64,000 bases of DNA from RUG14223 sp051881075. GTDB taxonomy: Bacteria > Bacillota > Clostridia > Oscillospirales > Acutalibacteraceae. The notes under the pieces are model-generated. The model was given only the letters and a program-made list of their open reading frames with translations. It was not told the DNA's origin and ran no database searches. Positions 28,082-37,693 of the stretch are shown piece after piece. The DNA lies in assembly GCA_051881075.1 (NCBI GenBank), contig JBJEPE010000092.1, positions 62,001 to 126,000 of the forward strand, written 5' to 3'. Within the stretch, counting starts at the first letter, position 1. Each line of letters begins with the position of its first letter. Position numbers and translations under genes: made by a program.

Positions 28082-29059
28082 TCAGATAGAAATTTTAAGT
28101 GCTGTTTCGTAGAGTGAGCGGTCAAATGTTCTTGGAACATTCAGTGCCTCTGTGATATCGTAATCTACTATCTTACCGTCAGATACCGCAATAACCCTGT
28201 TACCGATACCCTGCTTAAGCAAATCTACAGCTCTGCAACCCATTTCGCTTGCAACCACTCTGTCACGTAATGTAGGTGAGCCGCCTCTTTGAACATGGCC
28301 AAGTACCGTAGCCCTTGACTCAATGCCTGTGATTTCTTCAATATCATGGGCAAGCTTATTAACGCCGCCCTCATATTCTACACCCTCGGCAACAACTATG
28401 ATAAAGTGATTTTTGCCCTTGGACTGTCCGTTTCTTATTCTGTCGATAACGTCTTTCTGGAAATCATACGGAATTTCCGGTACAAGAATAGCTGTAGCAC
28501 CTGCTGCAATACCTGTCTGCAATGCTATATCTCCGCAACGTCTGCCCATAACCTCAACAACACTGCATCTGTCGTGGGACTGAGCCGTATCTCTGATTTT
28601 GTCAATCATCTCAAGTGCGGTATTCATTGCGGTATCAAAGCCTACTGTGTACTCACTGCATGCGATATCGTTATCAATAGTACCCGGAATGCCTACGCAC
28701 GGTATACCCTGACCCGAAAGATCACGTGCACCCCTAAATGAACCGTCACCGCCGATAACTACTACGCCGCATATATTAAGGTCACGGCAGGTTTGCGCAG
28801 CCTTTTTTACACCCTCAGGTGTATTGTACTCCTCGCTTCTTGCGGTATATAGTACTGTGCCGCCCTTATTCAGTATATTTGATACGTCACGAATCTCTAT
28901 ATCCTTTACATCGCCGTTAAGCAGTCCGTTATATCCTCTGTAAACTCCTATTATACGAAAGCCCTCGGCGATACCTGCTCTTGCTACTGCTCTTACAGCG
29001 GCGTTCATACCGGGTGCATCGCCTCCGCTTGTTAATACTGCTATTGCTTTTTGTGACAT
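28082..29059 (-). CDS. pfkA: ATP-dependent 6-phosphofructokinase
   Basis: A 325-residue PfkA. Motifs are SGGDAPGMNAAVRA (ATP/F6P site), GGDGSFRGA, PGTIDNDI with catalytic Asp, and GHVQRGGSP. It phosphorylates fructose 6-phosphate in glycolysis. The length and the presence of GGDG are typical of the ATP-dependent bacterial enzyme. Ribosome binding site AAGGAGGTAG, downstream of dnaE by 73 bases; the dnaE-pfkA pair is common in Clostridia. Confidence 0.96.
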   Translation of the reverse strand: MSQKAIAVLTSGGDAPGMNAAVRAVARAGIAEGFRIIGVYRGYNGLLNGDVKDIEIRDVSNILNKGGTVLYTARSEEYNTPEGVKKAAQTCRDLNICGVVVIGGDGSFRGARDLSGQGIPCVGIPGTIDNDIACSEYTVGFDTAMNTALEMIDKIRDTAQSHDRCSVVEVMGRRCGDIALQTGIAAGATAILVPEIPYDFQKDVIDRIRNGQSKGKNHFIIVVAEGVEYEGGVNKLAHDIEEITGIESRATVLGHVQRGGSPTLRDRVVASEMGCRAVDLLKQGIGNRVIAVSDGKIVDYDITEALNVPRTFDRSLYETALKISI

Positions 29060-29132
29060 TTAAAACTACCTCCTTAGAAAAATCCCTACCCTTTATTATA
29101 ATACACCTTATGCCAATTAATCAAGTATTTTT

Positions 29133-32100
29133 TTACTTAATCACAACATTTTCTGCGCCTAACTGTCGTTTAAGCTCATTTATCATGACATCGTTAATAT
29201 CCGTACCGTAATTTAGCGGCAAATGCTCGTATTCCTTAGTGCTTTCATAATAGAACGATACGGGCACTCTGCCGTCAAATACTGCAAGTATCTGCTTTGC
29301 CTTTATATGCGTCTTACAATCTCTTTCTTTGACTCTCAAATACAAATGCTTAGGCTTTGGCTTAGACTTTTGATTTAAGTCAGTAGCAGGTGTATCGGAT
29401 ATATTCTGCTCTATCTTCGTCTGTGCAGTTGCATCTTGTCTTATATTCGGTATATCGTCTGTGTTTTTACTTTTTCTATTATCTTGCTTAAGTAACTTGT
29501 TTTTATCCGCCTTAACCATCTGATTACAAATAATCTTAGGTTCCTCGTCCTCTTTTGCGCTTATAGTGCCTACAGCCTGTATTATAACGCCCTCGGTTAT
29601 ATATCGCGCACAATCTGAATACGTCTGCGGGAATACCAGCATTTCTATACTGCCACTCATGTCCTCTACGGTGACAAACGCCATAGAGGTGTTATTTTTT
29701 GTTATTTTTGTTTTGACCGATGAAATGATTGCAAGCAATCTTACGCTTGCACCGTCACGGTATCGTGAAAATTTATCGTTACCCGATTCAAGTATATCGG
29801 CAATTCTGTCACTGCTTCGCTCCAATTTACTGCCGATAAATTCAGCCATAGGATGACCGGTAAGGTACATACCTGTCATTTCTTTCTCCATGGCAAGTAT
29901 ATCTGATACTGCAAATTCCTCAACATTCGGCAGTTTAGGCTCATATTCTCTTTCATCAAGATTACCCATATCAAAAAAGCTTAACTGACCGTCAAGGTTT
30001 CTGCGTCTGTCGCTGTCAAGTCCGTCCATAACGGGCTTAGCCGACATTGCCATTTGTCTGCGGTTTGCACCAAGTCCGTCAAGTGCGCCACAGCGTATCA
30101 GGCTTTCAAGCGCACGGATATTCATACCCTTGCGTGAAAGTCGCTTACAAAAGTTATAGAATGTTGTAAATTCTCCGTTTTCACGCTCTGCCACTATAGC
30201 ATCAATAAGTGACTTGCCAAGATTTCTGACTGCAAGCAGACCAAAGCGTATGCTGTTTTCTCCGCATACGGTAAAGCCGCCGCAGCTTGCATTAACATGT
30301 GGCGGAAGCACCTCTATACCAAGCCTGCGGCACTCCGCAATATATCCGGCAAGCTTGTTTCCGTTATCAAGCACGGTAGTCATAAGTGCAGAAAAATACT
30401 CACGTGGATAATGACGTTTCAAAAATGCTGTCTGGTATGCAACTGTAGCATATGCCGCCGCATGGGATTTATTAAAGGCATATGACGCAAAGCTCTCCAT
30501 ATCGGCATATACCGACTTAGCGGTAGCCTCATCAACGCCACGCCTTATACAGCCCTCTACCTCTACTTTACCGTCCTCCGATACAAGGCCGTTTATAAAT
30601 ATCTTATGCTCACGCTCCATAACGTCTTTTTTCTTCTTAGACATCGCACGGCGCACTATATCGGCTCTGCCTAAAGAATACCCTGCTAAGGTTCTGAAAA
30701 CCTGCATTACCTGTTCCTGATAAACAATACATCCGTAGGTAACATCAAGTATATTTGCAAGCAACGGGTGTTTATATGTTATCTTATCGGGGTGATGTCT
30801 GTTCTCTATATACATTGGGATAGAGTCCATAGGGCCGGGACGGTACAGCGCAATTACCGCTATTAAATCCTCTATACTCTCGGGCTTAAGCTGTGTAAGT
30901 ACCGACTTCATGCCCTGTGACTCAAACTGAAATACTCCTTCGCTGTTGCCCTGCGAGAGCATTTCAAAAACGCCCTTATCTTCAAGGTCGATTTTATCTA
31001 TATCAAAGTCGGGCTCATCTTTTAAAATCATCTGTACCGCATCATGTATTACGGTAAGGTTTCTGAGCCCCAAAAAATCCATTTTAAGCAGACCCAGTTC
31101 TTCAAGTGTAGTCATAGTGAACTGAGTAACCACCGCATCGTCATTCTTGGCAAGCGGTACATATTCGGATACAGGTTTTTCGGTTATAACCACACCGGCC
31201 GCATGAGTAGTGGCATGACGTGGCATACCCTCTATACTGCGCGCCATATCTATAAGCTGCTTTACGGTTTCGTCAGTGTTATAGATATTTTTAAGGTCGG
31301 CGGATATTTCAAGTGCCTTGTCAATAGTCATTCCCAAATCAAACGGTATAAGCTTTGCAATGGTATCACAGGTAGAGTAAGGCACCGCCATTGCTCTGCC
31401 AACGTCACGTATGGCGCCCCTAGCCGCCATTGTACCAAAGGCGATTATCTGCGCAACGTGGTCTTCACCGTACTTTCTTATAACATAGTCGATTACCTCT
31501 TGACGTCTGTCCTTACAAAAATCTATATCAAAGTCGGGCATACTTACTCTTTCGGGGTTTAAAAAGCGTTCAAACAGCAGATTATATTTAATAGGGTCAA
31601 TACCTGTAATTCCTATGCAATATGCCGCCAGACTGCCAGCGCCCGAACCTCTGCCCGGTCCGACGGGGATACCGGTACGCTTGGCATAGCTTACAAAATC
31701 ATGCACTATAAGGTAGTAATCTACATATCCCATATGGCGTATGGTTTCAAGCTCATATTCCAGTCTGTCTATCAGGCTTTTATCGGGATTGCTGCCGTAA
31801 TTGCGATAAAGTCCGTTATAGCACTGTCGCTTAAAGTATTCAAAGTGGTCTTCATTATTCGGAACATCAAAGTGCGGCAGCTTGGTATTTCCGAACTCAA
31901 ATTCAACATTACACATTTTTGCAATGCGTGATGTGTTCTCATATGCTTCATTAAGTGAGGGAAAAAGCTCTCGCATCTCTTCTTCACTTTTCAGATAAAA
32001 TTCATCCGTCGGGAACTCCATTGAGTTTTCATCGTTTATTGTATGGTTGGTCTGTATGCAAAGCAGTACCTTGTGCATAAAGCTGTCGGCACGCTTAATA

Positions 32101-32723
32101 TAGTGACAGTCGTTTGTTACTACAAGCGGTATTCCCGTTTCGCTTGATATACGCTGTATCTGTGCATTGACAAACGTCTGCTCCTCTATGCCGTGCTGCT
32201 GCAGCTCTAAATAATAATTCCCCCTGCCAAAAAGCTCATCGTACTGCTCGGCCACGGCCTTGGCTTTGGCTATATCTCTGTTAGTAAGCAGTCTTGGTAT
32301 CTCACCTGCAAGGCAGGCAGAAAGGCATATAAGACCCTCGTGATATTCTTTAAGCAGGTCAAAATCTATTCTCGGCTTATTATAAAAGCCCTCTGTCCAT
32401 GCTCTGGACACAAGCTGAATAAGATTTTGATATCCTGTGTTATTTTTGCATAGCAAAACAAGGTGCCTGCTATCTCTGTCAAGCTCATGCACCTTATCAA
32501 ATCTGGTTCTGGGTGCAACATACACCTCACAACCTATTATGGGTTTTATGCCCTCTTTTTTAGCAAGCTTGTAAAAGTCCACTGCACCGTACATATTGCC
32601 GTGGTCGGTAACGGCTATTGAATCCATACCAAGCTCCTTAGCCCTCTTTACAAGCTCAGTTAATCTACAGGCACCGTCAAGCAGGCTGTACTCGCTGTGC
32701 ACATGAAGATGAACAAAGGACAT
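29133..32723 (-). CDS. dnaE: DNA polymerase III subunit alpha (DnaE)
   Basis: 1196 residues. An N-terminal PHP domain (VHLHVHSEYSLLDGACR), the polymerase core with PDFDIDFC at about 395-402, a helix-hairpin-helix region and a C-terminal OB domain with a linker rich in polar residues. In Firmicutes DnaE extends primers on the lagging strand alongside PolC. The start at 32723 is preferred: GGAGG lies eight bases ahead, whereas the GTG at 32732 overlaps that ribosome binding site. Fifteen bases from whiA. Confidence 0.96.
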   Translation of the reverse strand: MSFVHLHVHSEYSLLDGACRLTELVKRAKELGMDSIAVTDHGNMYGAVDFYKLAKKEGIKPIIGCEVYVAPRTRFDKVHELDRDSRHLVLLCKNNTGYQNLIQLVSRAWTEGFYNKPRIDFDLLKEYHEGLICLSACLAGEIPRLLTNRDIAKAKAVAEQYDELFGRGNYYLELQQHGIEEQTFVNAQIQRISSETGIPLVVTNDCHYIKRADSFMHKVLLCIQTNHTINDENSMEFPTDEFYLKSEEEMRELFPSLNEAYENTSRIAKMCNVEFEFGNTKLPHFDVPNNEDHFEYFKRQCYNGLYRNYGSNPDKSLIDRLEYELETIRHMGYVDYYLIVHDFVSYAKRTGIPVGPGRGSGAGSLAAYCIGITGIDPIKYNLLFERFLNPERVSMPDFDIDFCKDRRQEVIDYVIRKYGEDHVAQIIAFGTMAARGAIRDVGRAMAVPYSTCDTIAKLIPFDLGMTIDKALEISADLKNIYNTDETVKQLIDMARSIEGMPRHATTHAAGVVITEKPVSEYVPLAKNDDAVVTQFTMTTLEELGLLKMDFLGLRNLTVIHDAVQMILKDEPDFDIDKIDLEDKGVFEMLSQGNSEGVFQFESQGMKSVLTQLKPESIEDLIAVIALYRPGPMDSIPMYIENRHHPDKITYKHPLLANILDVTYGCIVYQEQVMQVFRTLAGYSLGRADIVRRAMSKKKKDVMEREHKIFINGLVSEDGKVEVEGCIRRGVDEATAKSVYADMESFASYAFNKSHAAAYATVAYQTAFLKRHYPREYFSALMTTVLDNGNKLAGYIAECRRLGIEVLPPHVNASCGGFTVCGENSIRFGLLAVRNLGKSLIDAIVAERENGEFTTFYNFCKRLSRKGMNIRALESLIRCGALDGLGANRRQMAMSAKPVMDGLDSDRRRNLDGQLSFFDMGNLDEREYEPKLPNVEEFAVSDILAMEKEMTGMYLTGHPMAEFIGSKLERSSDRIADILESGNDKFSRYRDGASVRLLAIISSVKTKITKNNTSMAFVTVEDMSGSIEMLVFPQTYSDCARYITEGVIIQAVGTISAKEDEEPKIICNQMVKADKNKLLKQDNRKSKNTDDIPNIRQDATAQTKIEQNISDTPATDLNQKSKPKPKHLYLRVKERDCKTHIKAKQILAVFDGRVPVSFYYESTKEYEHLPLNYGTDINDVMINELKRQLGAENVVIK

Positions 32724-32737
32724 ACCCTGCACCTCCG

Positions 32738-33658
32738 TTATTTTTTAAGTCCGTCAGCTATCTCCATCAGCTTGCTTAATCTATGATTAAGGCCTGAACG
32801 TGATATCGGCGGGTTAATCTCCTTAGCCAGCATATTAAGCGACATATCGGGATTTTCAAGTCTGAGCTTAGCTACGCTTTTAAGCTCATCGGATAGATTA
32901 TCTATACCTATCTTTTCATCTATCAGCATTATTGCACGCCTTTGTTTAGCGGCGGCAGTAACGGTTTTACTTGTATTATAAAAATCAGAATTGGCTTTTC
33001 TGTTAGCGGTATTGCGTACATCCTTGATTATCTTCTCCTGCATAAGCTGCATTGAAGCTATGCACGCACCCATATATGTAAGCAGATCGGCTATATGCTC
33101 ACTGCCTTTAACGTAAAGTATGTAACTGCCGCGGCGCATAACTATCTTAGGCTCAAGCGCAAGCGTACTTATCTCTGATATAAGTCTGCACAGGTCATAA
33201 GCTAAATTCATGCGCTGAACGGTAAATTCAAGATGATAGCCCGATCGTGGATTAGTAACCGTTCCGCAGGCAAGAAAAGCACCGCGCAAAAATGCCGATA
33301 TGTACTCCTCGTCCTCTATATTTGCCCTGTTTATGCGCAGGCTTATGTTATTCTCGGAATATCCGAGATCGTCGAGTATCTTTGCACAATCGTCCGTGCT
33401 TGGTATATTAAGATGATAAAGCTTGCCTACGCCACGCTTACTTTTAGATGTTACTACATCTATAATAACCGGATTAACGGCGGTTACGTCATCAATAAAC
33501 CTTTGTACCGTCTGTTCATGCTCTGTACTGAAGGTTATATTTCTGTAAGAGAACGCCTTGCCGAATAAAAGCAATCCGTAGTATTCGGCACGTAACGCCT
33601 GCCCGTCTGTAATTGCTGTTTTGCAAAGCTCGTTTTTTGTTTCAGATGCAAATGACAT
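32738..33658 (-). CDS. whiA: DNA-binding regulator WhiA
   Basis: 306 residues. The N-terminal LAGLIDADG-like fold starts MSFASETKNELCK and includes FLRGAFLACGTVTNP. The C-terminal helix-turn-helix includes LANPDMSLNMLAKEI-like NPDMSLNMLAKEI and ISRSGLNHRLSKL. WhiA influences cell division and sporulation in Gram-positives. It directly follows rapZ (20-base gap). In Bacillus a yvcK gene usually lies between rapZ (yvcJ) and whiA (yvcL); it is absent here. Confidence 0.95.
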   Translation of the reverse strand: MSFASETKNELCKTAITDGQALRAEYYGLLLFGKAFSYRNITFSTEHEQTVQRFIDDVTAVNPVIIDVVTSKSKRGVGKLYHLNIPSTDDCAKILDDLGYSENNISLRINRANIEDEEYISAFLRGAFLACGTVTNPRSGYHLEFTVQRMNLAYDLCRLISEISTLALEPKIVMRRGSYILYVKGSEHIADLLTYMGACIASMQLMQEKIIKDVRNTANRKANSDFYNTSKTVTAAAKQRRAIMLIDEKIGIDNLSDELKSVAKLRLENPDMSLNMLAKEINPPISRSGLNHRLSKLMEIADGLKK

Positions 33659-33678
33659 GGCTTTTTACCTCTTACCCA

Positions 33679-34542
33679 TCACGGCTTACGTATATCTCTG
33701 TGCTGTACACAAACCTTATTCTGCCCTGCTGAAAGGTGGTTATAAAGGTACTGTGCAAGCGCAACGCTCCTATGCTTACCTCCTGTACATCCAACGGCTA
33801 TGACAAGCTGACTTTTGCCCTCGTGTCTATACAGCGGAAGTGTATAATCCACAAGCTCCGTCATTCTCTCTCTGAAGCCTATTGTCTGCTCCCATTTCAT
33901 TACATACTCTCTTACGCTTTCATCAAGGCCTGTAAGATGTTTAAGCTCCTTAATATAAAACGGATTCGGCAGACAACGCACGTCAAACATGAGGTCTGCC
34001 TCAGGCGGTGTGCCGTACTTAAAGCCAAATGACATACAGGTAATGGTAAGGCCGTCTACGGTATCGCCTAAAAAGATTGCCGTAACACGCTCTTTAAGCT
34101 GTGCCGGTGAAAGCTGAGAACTGTCTATAATATAATCCGCACGCTCACGCACAGGGCGCAAAAGCTCTCGTTCAAGCTTAACCGCCTCTGTGGTTTCGCC
34201 GTTATAATTATCACTGAGAGGATGTTTTCTCCTGGTTTCTTTAAATCTCGTTATTATTATATCGTCCCTTGCGTCAAGGTACAGTATGCTATACATTTTA
34301 TTCTCTGACTTAAGCTTATCAAGTGCCTCAAAAAGGTTGTCAAAAACCTCGCCGCCACGTATATCGGTAACGATGGCAATATTTTTCATGCGTGAATCTT
34401 TAGACTGCTGGCAAAGGTCGTAAAAAGTAGGTATGAGTATAGGGGGGATGTTATCAACGCAGTAGTAGTCTATATCCTCCAGCGCACGCAGAGCACTTGT
34501 CTTGCCTGCACCCGAAAGTCCCGTAACAATTACAAAATTCAT
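33679..34542 (-). CDS. rapZ: RNase adapter / nucleotide-binding protein RapZ (YvcJ)
   Basis: 287 residues with Walker A GLSGAGKTS (8-16), Walker B-like block VTDIRGG and the diagnostic C-terminal part SFGFKYGTPPEADLMFDVRC followed by LPNPF and GCTGGKHRSV. In E. coli RapZ guides RNase E to GlmZ. In Firmicutes YvcJ hydrolyses nucleotides, and its RNA role is less clear. It lies between murB and whiA in one operon. Confidence 0.95.
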   Translation of the reverse strand: MNFVIVTGLSGAGKTSALRALEDIDYYCVDNIPPILIPTFYDLCQQSKDSRMKNIAIVTDIRGGEVFDNLFEALDKLKSENKMYSILYLDARDDIIITRFKETRRKHPLSDNYNGETTEAVKLERELLRPVRERADYIIDSSQLSPAQLKERVTAIFLGDTVDGLTITCMSFGFKYGTPPEADLMFDVRCLPNPFYIKELKHLTGLDESVREYVMKWEQTIGFRERMTELVDYTLPLYRHEGKSQLVIAVGCTGGKHRSVALAQYLYNHLSAGQNKVCVQHRDIRKP

Positions 34543-34601
34543 CTATGATCTCCTCCTTTATACATTATTAAAAATCACACCGAAAAGATACCTATTATGT
34601 A

Positions 34602-35513
34602 TCAAATCTGCATTACTTTAATTTCCTGCTCAAGAGCAACTCCCTTTTTATCCAGTACCGTGCGCTTGATAAGCTCTATAAGCTCACAAACATCCTTACA
34701 GGTTGCGCCGCCCTTATTTATTATAAAGCCTGCGTGCTTGGTACTTACCATAGCGCCGCCTATGCTTACACCCTTCAGGTCACATTGCTGTATAAGTTCG
34801 CCTGCAAAGTATCCCTCAGGACGTTTGAAAACACTGCCTGCACTGGGATATTCTAGCGGCTGTTTATCTCTGCGGCGACTCATAAAGTCCTCCATACGTG
34901 CTTTTATATCCTCTTTTTTATCCTTTTTCAGTTTAAAATATGCCCCTGTTATTATATAGTCTTTATCGCTGTAAAAGCTGTGTCTGTATCCAAAATCAAG
35001 CTCATCGTCACATACACAACCCTCTGCCCCGTCTGAGCCTACATGGCATGACTTAAATACAACGTCATTCATCGTACCGCCGTATGCGCCGGCATTCATA
35101 AATACCGCACCGCCCACACTTCCCGGTATGCCATAGGCAAATTCAAGTCCCGACAAGCCCTTATCCATAGCAAAGATGCAGGCAGCAGAGAGCTTAACAC
35201 CCGCACCGCAATATATTACATCATCATCAAGCAGGGACATCCCCTTGAAATCGCCGTCAAGCTCTATAATCACCGCATTTATATCACTATCGGGCGCAAG
35301 CAGGTTTGAGCCTCTGCCTATAATATACTTAGGCACATTGTTTTCTCTGCATATATCAAGCACCGCCCTTAACTGCTCGGCAGTATCTACCTTAACAAAG
35401 TAGTCTGCCTTACCGCCTATCTTAAAGGTCGTATGCTGTGAAAGCGGTTCATGCAAAGACAGCTCACAGTCTGTGCGTAATAATTTATCTTTAATTAAAT
35501 CAAAATCGTACAT
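34602..35513 (-). CDS. murB: UDP-N-acetylenolpyruvoylglucosamine reductase MurB
   Basis: 303 residues. FAD-binding pieces are KIGGKADYFVKV, IGRGSNLLAPD, and GIPGSVGGAVFMNAGAYGG. The C-terminal block has SAGSVFKRPEGYFAGELIQ, HAGFIINKGGAT. It is of the shorter type II MurB. It reduces UDP-GlcNAc-enolpyruvate to UDP-MurNAc in peptidoglycan synthesis. Located 11 bases after the PHP gene. Confidence 0.95.
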   Translation of the reverse strand: MYDFDLIKDKLLRTDCELSLHEPLSQHTTFKIGGKADYFVKVDTAEQLRAVLDICRENNVPKYIIGRGSNLLAPDSDINAVIIELDGDFKGMSLLDDDVIYCGAGVKLSAACIFAMDKGLSGLEFAYGIPGSVGGAVFMNAGAYGGTMNDVVFKSCHVGSDGAEGCVCDDELDFGYRHSFYSDKDYIITGAYFKLKKDKKEDIKARMEDFMSRRRDKQPLEYPSAGSVFKRPEGYFAGELIQQCDLKGVSIGGAMVSTKHAGFIINKGGATCKDVCELIELIKRTVLDKKGVALEQEIKVMQI

Positions 35514-35524
35514 TATGGCCTCCG

Positions 35525-36250
35525 TTAGTCAAGTGAAATGTGTTTTTCGGTTAAGAAGCTTTTAAATATATCCAGATCCGCATTCACTATTAGCTCTCTC
35601 GGAAAATCTATTTCCTGAAGCATAGCGGCGGCATTTTCGCAAGCACCGACCATATTTTCAAAGTGTGCATCTGAGTCTATTATCACTCTTGCACCGTATT
35701 TTTTACAGAGAAGCGCAATTTTCTTGCAATTCTCTATAGACTTAGGTCTGAATTTAAACGAACCGTTGTTTATCTCAACAATCTTTCCGTTATCCGCAAA
35801 GCTCTTAATAACACGCTCAAAATCAAATTCAAATCCTGCCGTGCCGCAATGCCCGATAACATCGACAAGCGGATTTTCCGCTATTTTGAGCCATGTGTTG
35901 GTACACGCCTCTACGCTTCTTTCTCCGTTAATCGTAGGGTTGTGGATTGACGCTATTACCCATTCCAGACTGTCCAAAAGCTCCGGTGAAGCATCAAGCG
36001 AGCCGTCATAATCGGTTATATTGGCCTCTATTCCCTTAATTACACGTACACCAAGGTATGTGCCGGGCAGATTGTGCAAATTTTCAAAGTAATAGGTGCC
36101 CGGCGCACCCGGCATAGCTCTGCCGTGGTCAGTTATGGCAACGGCATACAGGTTCTTTTCCGCTGCCGCAGATATCATTTCTCTTAGTGTAGAATATGCG
36201 TGCGTAGATGCTATCGTGTGGCAATGCATATCCGCTATAATTTTTATCAT
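35525..36250 (-). CDS. PHP-domain phosphoesterase (YcdX-like)
   Basis: 241 residues. The PHP metal motifs include ADMHCHTIASTHAYST at the N-terminus, then AITDHGRAMPGAP, IKGIEANI, ASIHNP, GHCGTAGF and DSDAHF. Similar to E. coli YcdX, a zinc-dependent phosphatase-like protein; the substrate is not evident. The position between hprK and murB is characteristic of Ruminococcaceae. Confidence 0.9.
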   Translation of the reverse strand: MIKIIADMHCHTIASTHAYSTLREMISAAAEKNLYAVAITDHGRAMPGAPGTYYFENLHNLPGTYLGVRVIKGIEANITDYDGSLDASPELLDSLEWVIASIHNPTINGERSVEACTNTWLKIAENPLVDVIGHCGTAGFEFDFERVIKSFADNGKIVEINNGSFKFRPKSIENCKKIALLCKKYGARVIIDSDAHFENMVGACENAAAMLQEIDFPRELIVNADLDIFKSFLTEKHISLD

Positions 36251-36307
36251 TTAAAGGACATTCCTTTCAATCTTCACAAATCATTATTAAATTACGTTAC
36301 TTTTATT

Positions 36308-37282
36308 TTAAATGTTCCAATTATTGACTTCGGGACGTGACTGCTCCTTGTCTTCAATGCTTACATCCATACCAAGACTCTTTAAAAGCTCGTTAGCCGC
36401 ATTGTAGCCCATCTTCTTTTGTCTGTTATTCATGGCGGCTACCTCGATTATTACGGCAAGGTTTCTGCCGGGCTTTACAGGAATTGTGAGTATAGGCACC
36501 TTAATGCCGAGTATCTCAATATATTCATTACCGGCGCCGAGTCTGTCGTAGACCTTTTCGCCGTCCCATATCTCCATATTTATGACAATATCGATCTTTT
36601 CGGTAAGCTTTACCGCACCCATACCGAATATACGCCTTGCGTTGATTATACCTACGCCTCTTACCTCAATAAAGTGCCTTATATTTTCAGGTGCAGAGCC
36701 AACAAGGGATTTTCTTGATACACGCCTTATTTCTACGGCATCGTCGGCAATAAGCCTGTGACCTCTCTTGATAAGTTCTATGGCGGTTTCGCTCTTACCC
36801 ACTCCGCTGTCACCGATAAGCAATATGCCCTCGCCGTACACCTCTACCAAAACGCCGTGTCTTGTTATTCTGGGGGCAAGCTCTACGTTAAGGTATGATA
36901 CAAGTGCCGCAGACAGTACAGAGGTTGAATCCGATGAACGCAGTAACGCAACGCCGTATTCCTTGGCACAGCGTATAATTTCCTCATACGGTTCAAGATT
37001 TCTGGCTATTATTACAGCCGGCGGATTACATAAAAATATTCTCTTAATAATATTATATCTTTCATCGGCCGTAAATTTCTGAAGATAATAGATTTCTGTA
37101 TTTCCAAAGACTAATATACGTTTATTATCAAAGAAGTCAAGATATCCGGTAAGCTCAAGTCCAGGTCGGCTGACGTCGTTAGATGATATCAATATCTCGT
37201 CGCTTGCCTTAGGCATATATACGGTTTCAAGCGAAAGCTCATTGATTATATTTGCAAGTGATACGGTAAATTTACCCGACAT
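36308..37282 (-). CDS. hprK: HPr kinase/phosphorylase
   Basis: 324 residues with the P-loop GDSGVGKSETAIELIKRGHR, the conserved acidic catalytic Asp region ADDAVEIRRV and the signature EVRGVGIINARRIFGMGAV. It phosphorylates Ser46 of HPr to couple carbon supply to catabolite repression. It begins the minus-strand block that contains murB, rapZ, whiA, dnaE and pfkA. Ribosome binding site AAGGAGTGACC. Confidence 0.96.
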   Translation of the reverse strand: MSGKFTVSLANIINELSLETVYMPKASDEILISSNDVSRPGLELTGYLDFFDNKRILVFGNTEIYYLQKFTADERYNIIKRIFLCNPPAVIIARNLEPYEEIIRCAKEYGVALLRSSDSTSVLSAALVSYLNVELAPRITRHGVLVEVYGEGILLIGDSGVGKSETAIELIKRGHRLIADDAVEIRRVSRKSLVGSAPENIRHFIEVRGVGIINARRIFGMGAVKLTEKIDIVINMEIWDGEKVYDRLGAGNEYIEILGIKVPILTIPVKPGRNLAVIIEVAAMNNRQKKMGYNAANELLKSLGMDVSIEDKEQSRPEVNNWNI

Positions 37283-37444
37283 AACAGGTCACTCCTTAAT
37301 TATCCGTTATTTTATAAAAATTAATACAAGGTTTTCCATTATAAAGTCATATACATTGTAATTATACTATATATCAGAGCAAAATCAAATACTTTTATTA
37401 AAAAATTTATTGCAAAATAAAAAACAAATGTTTATTAATAATTA

Positions 37445-37473
37445 TTGACTTATCCATAAAAATAATGTATAAT
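37445..37473 (+). promoter_or_regulatory. Strong promoter for the riboswitch-mntP transcript
   Basis: TTGACT (37445-37450), a 17-base spacer and a perfect TATAAT (37468-37473). The transcript should start near 37480, just before the Mn riboswitch. Confidence 0.8.
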
Positions 37474-37483
37474 AATTCCATAG

Positions 37484-37625
37484 AAAATTGATCCCTATGA
37501 GGGAGTAGCAAGCGCATATGCGTAGCAAGTCAACATACTGACCGATTACGGTCTGGCTTTGTTTTAAATTGCGAGACTCATGTATAACATAAGCTATGCG
37601 CTGAGTCTACGTGTATATACTGATA
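37484..37625 (+). ncRNA. yybP-ykoY manganese riboswitch
   Basis: The leader contains CCCTATGAGGGAGTAGCAAGC, a matching CAACATACTGACCGATTACGG and the later GCGAGACTCATG and CTGAGTC block. These are conserved elements of the yybP-ykoY class, close in pattern to the E. coli mntP/alx leaders (GGGAGTAGC..., AACATACTG, GCGAGAC). The class binds Mn(II), and in activated form allows expression of efflux genes. The next gene is mntP, which fits the biology exactly. The boundary of the 3' part is approximate. Confidence 0.9.
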
Positions 37626-37693
37626 TCTGAGGCTCTTTTATGGCGTATGCTGTACAAGGGCTTTTTTACGTGTAAAAATCAGGAGGAACAAAA

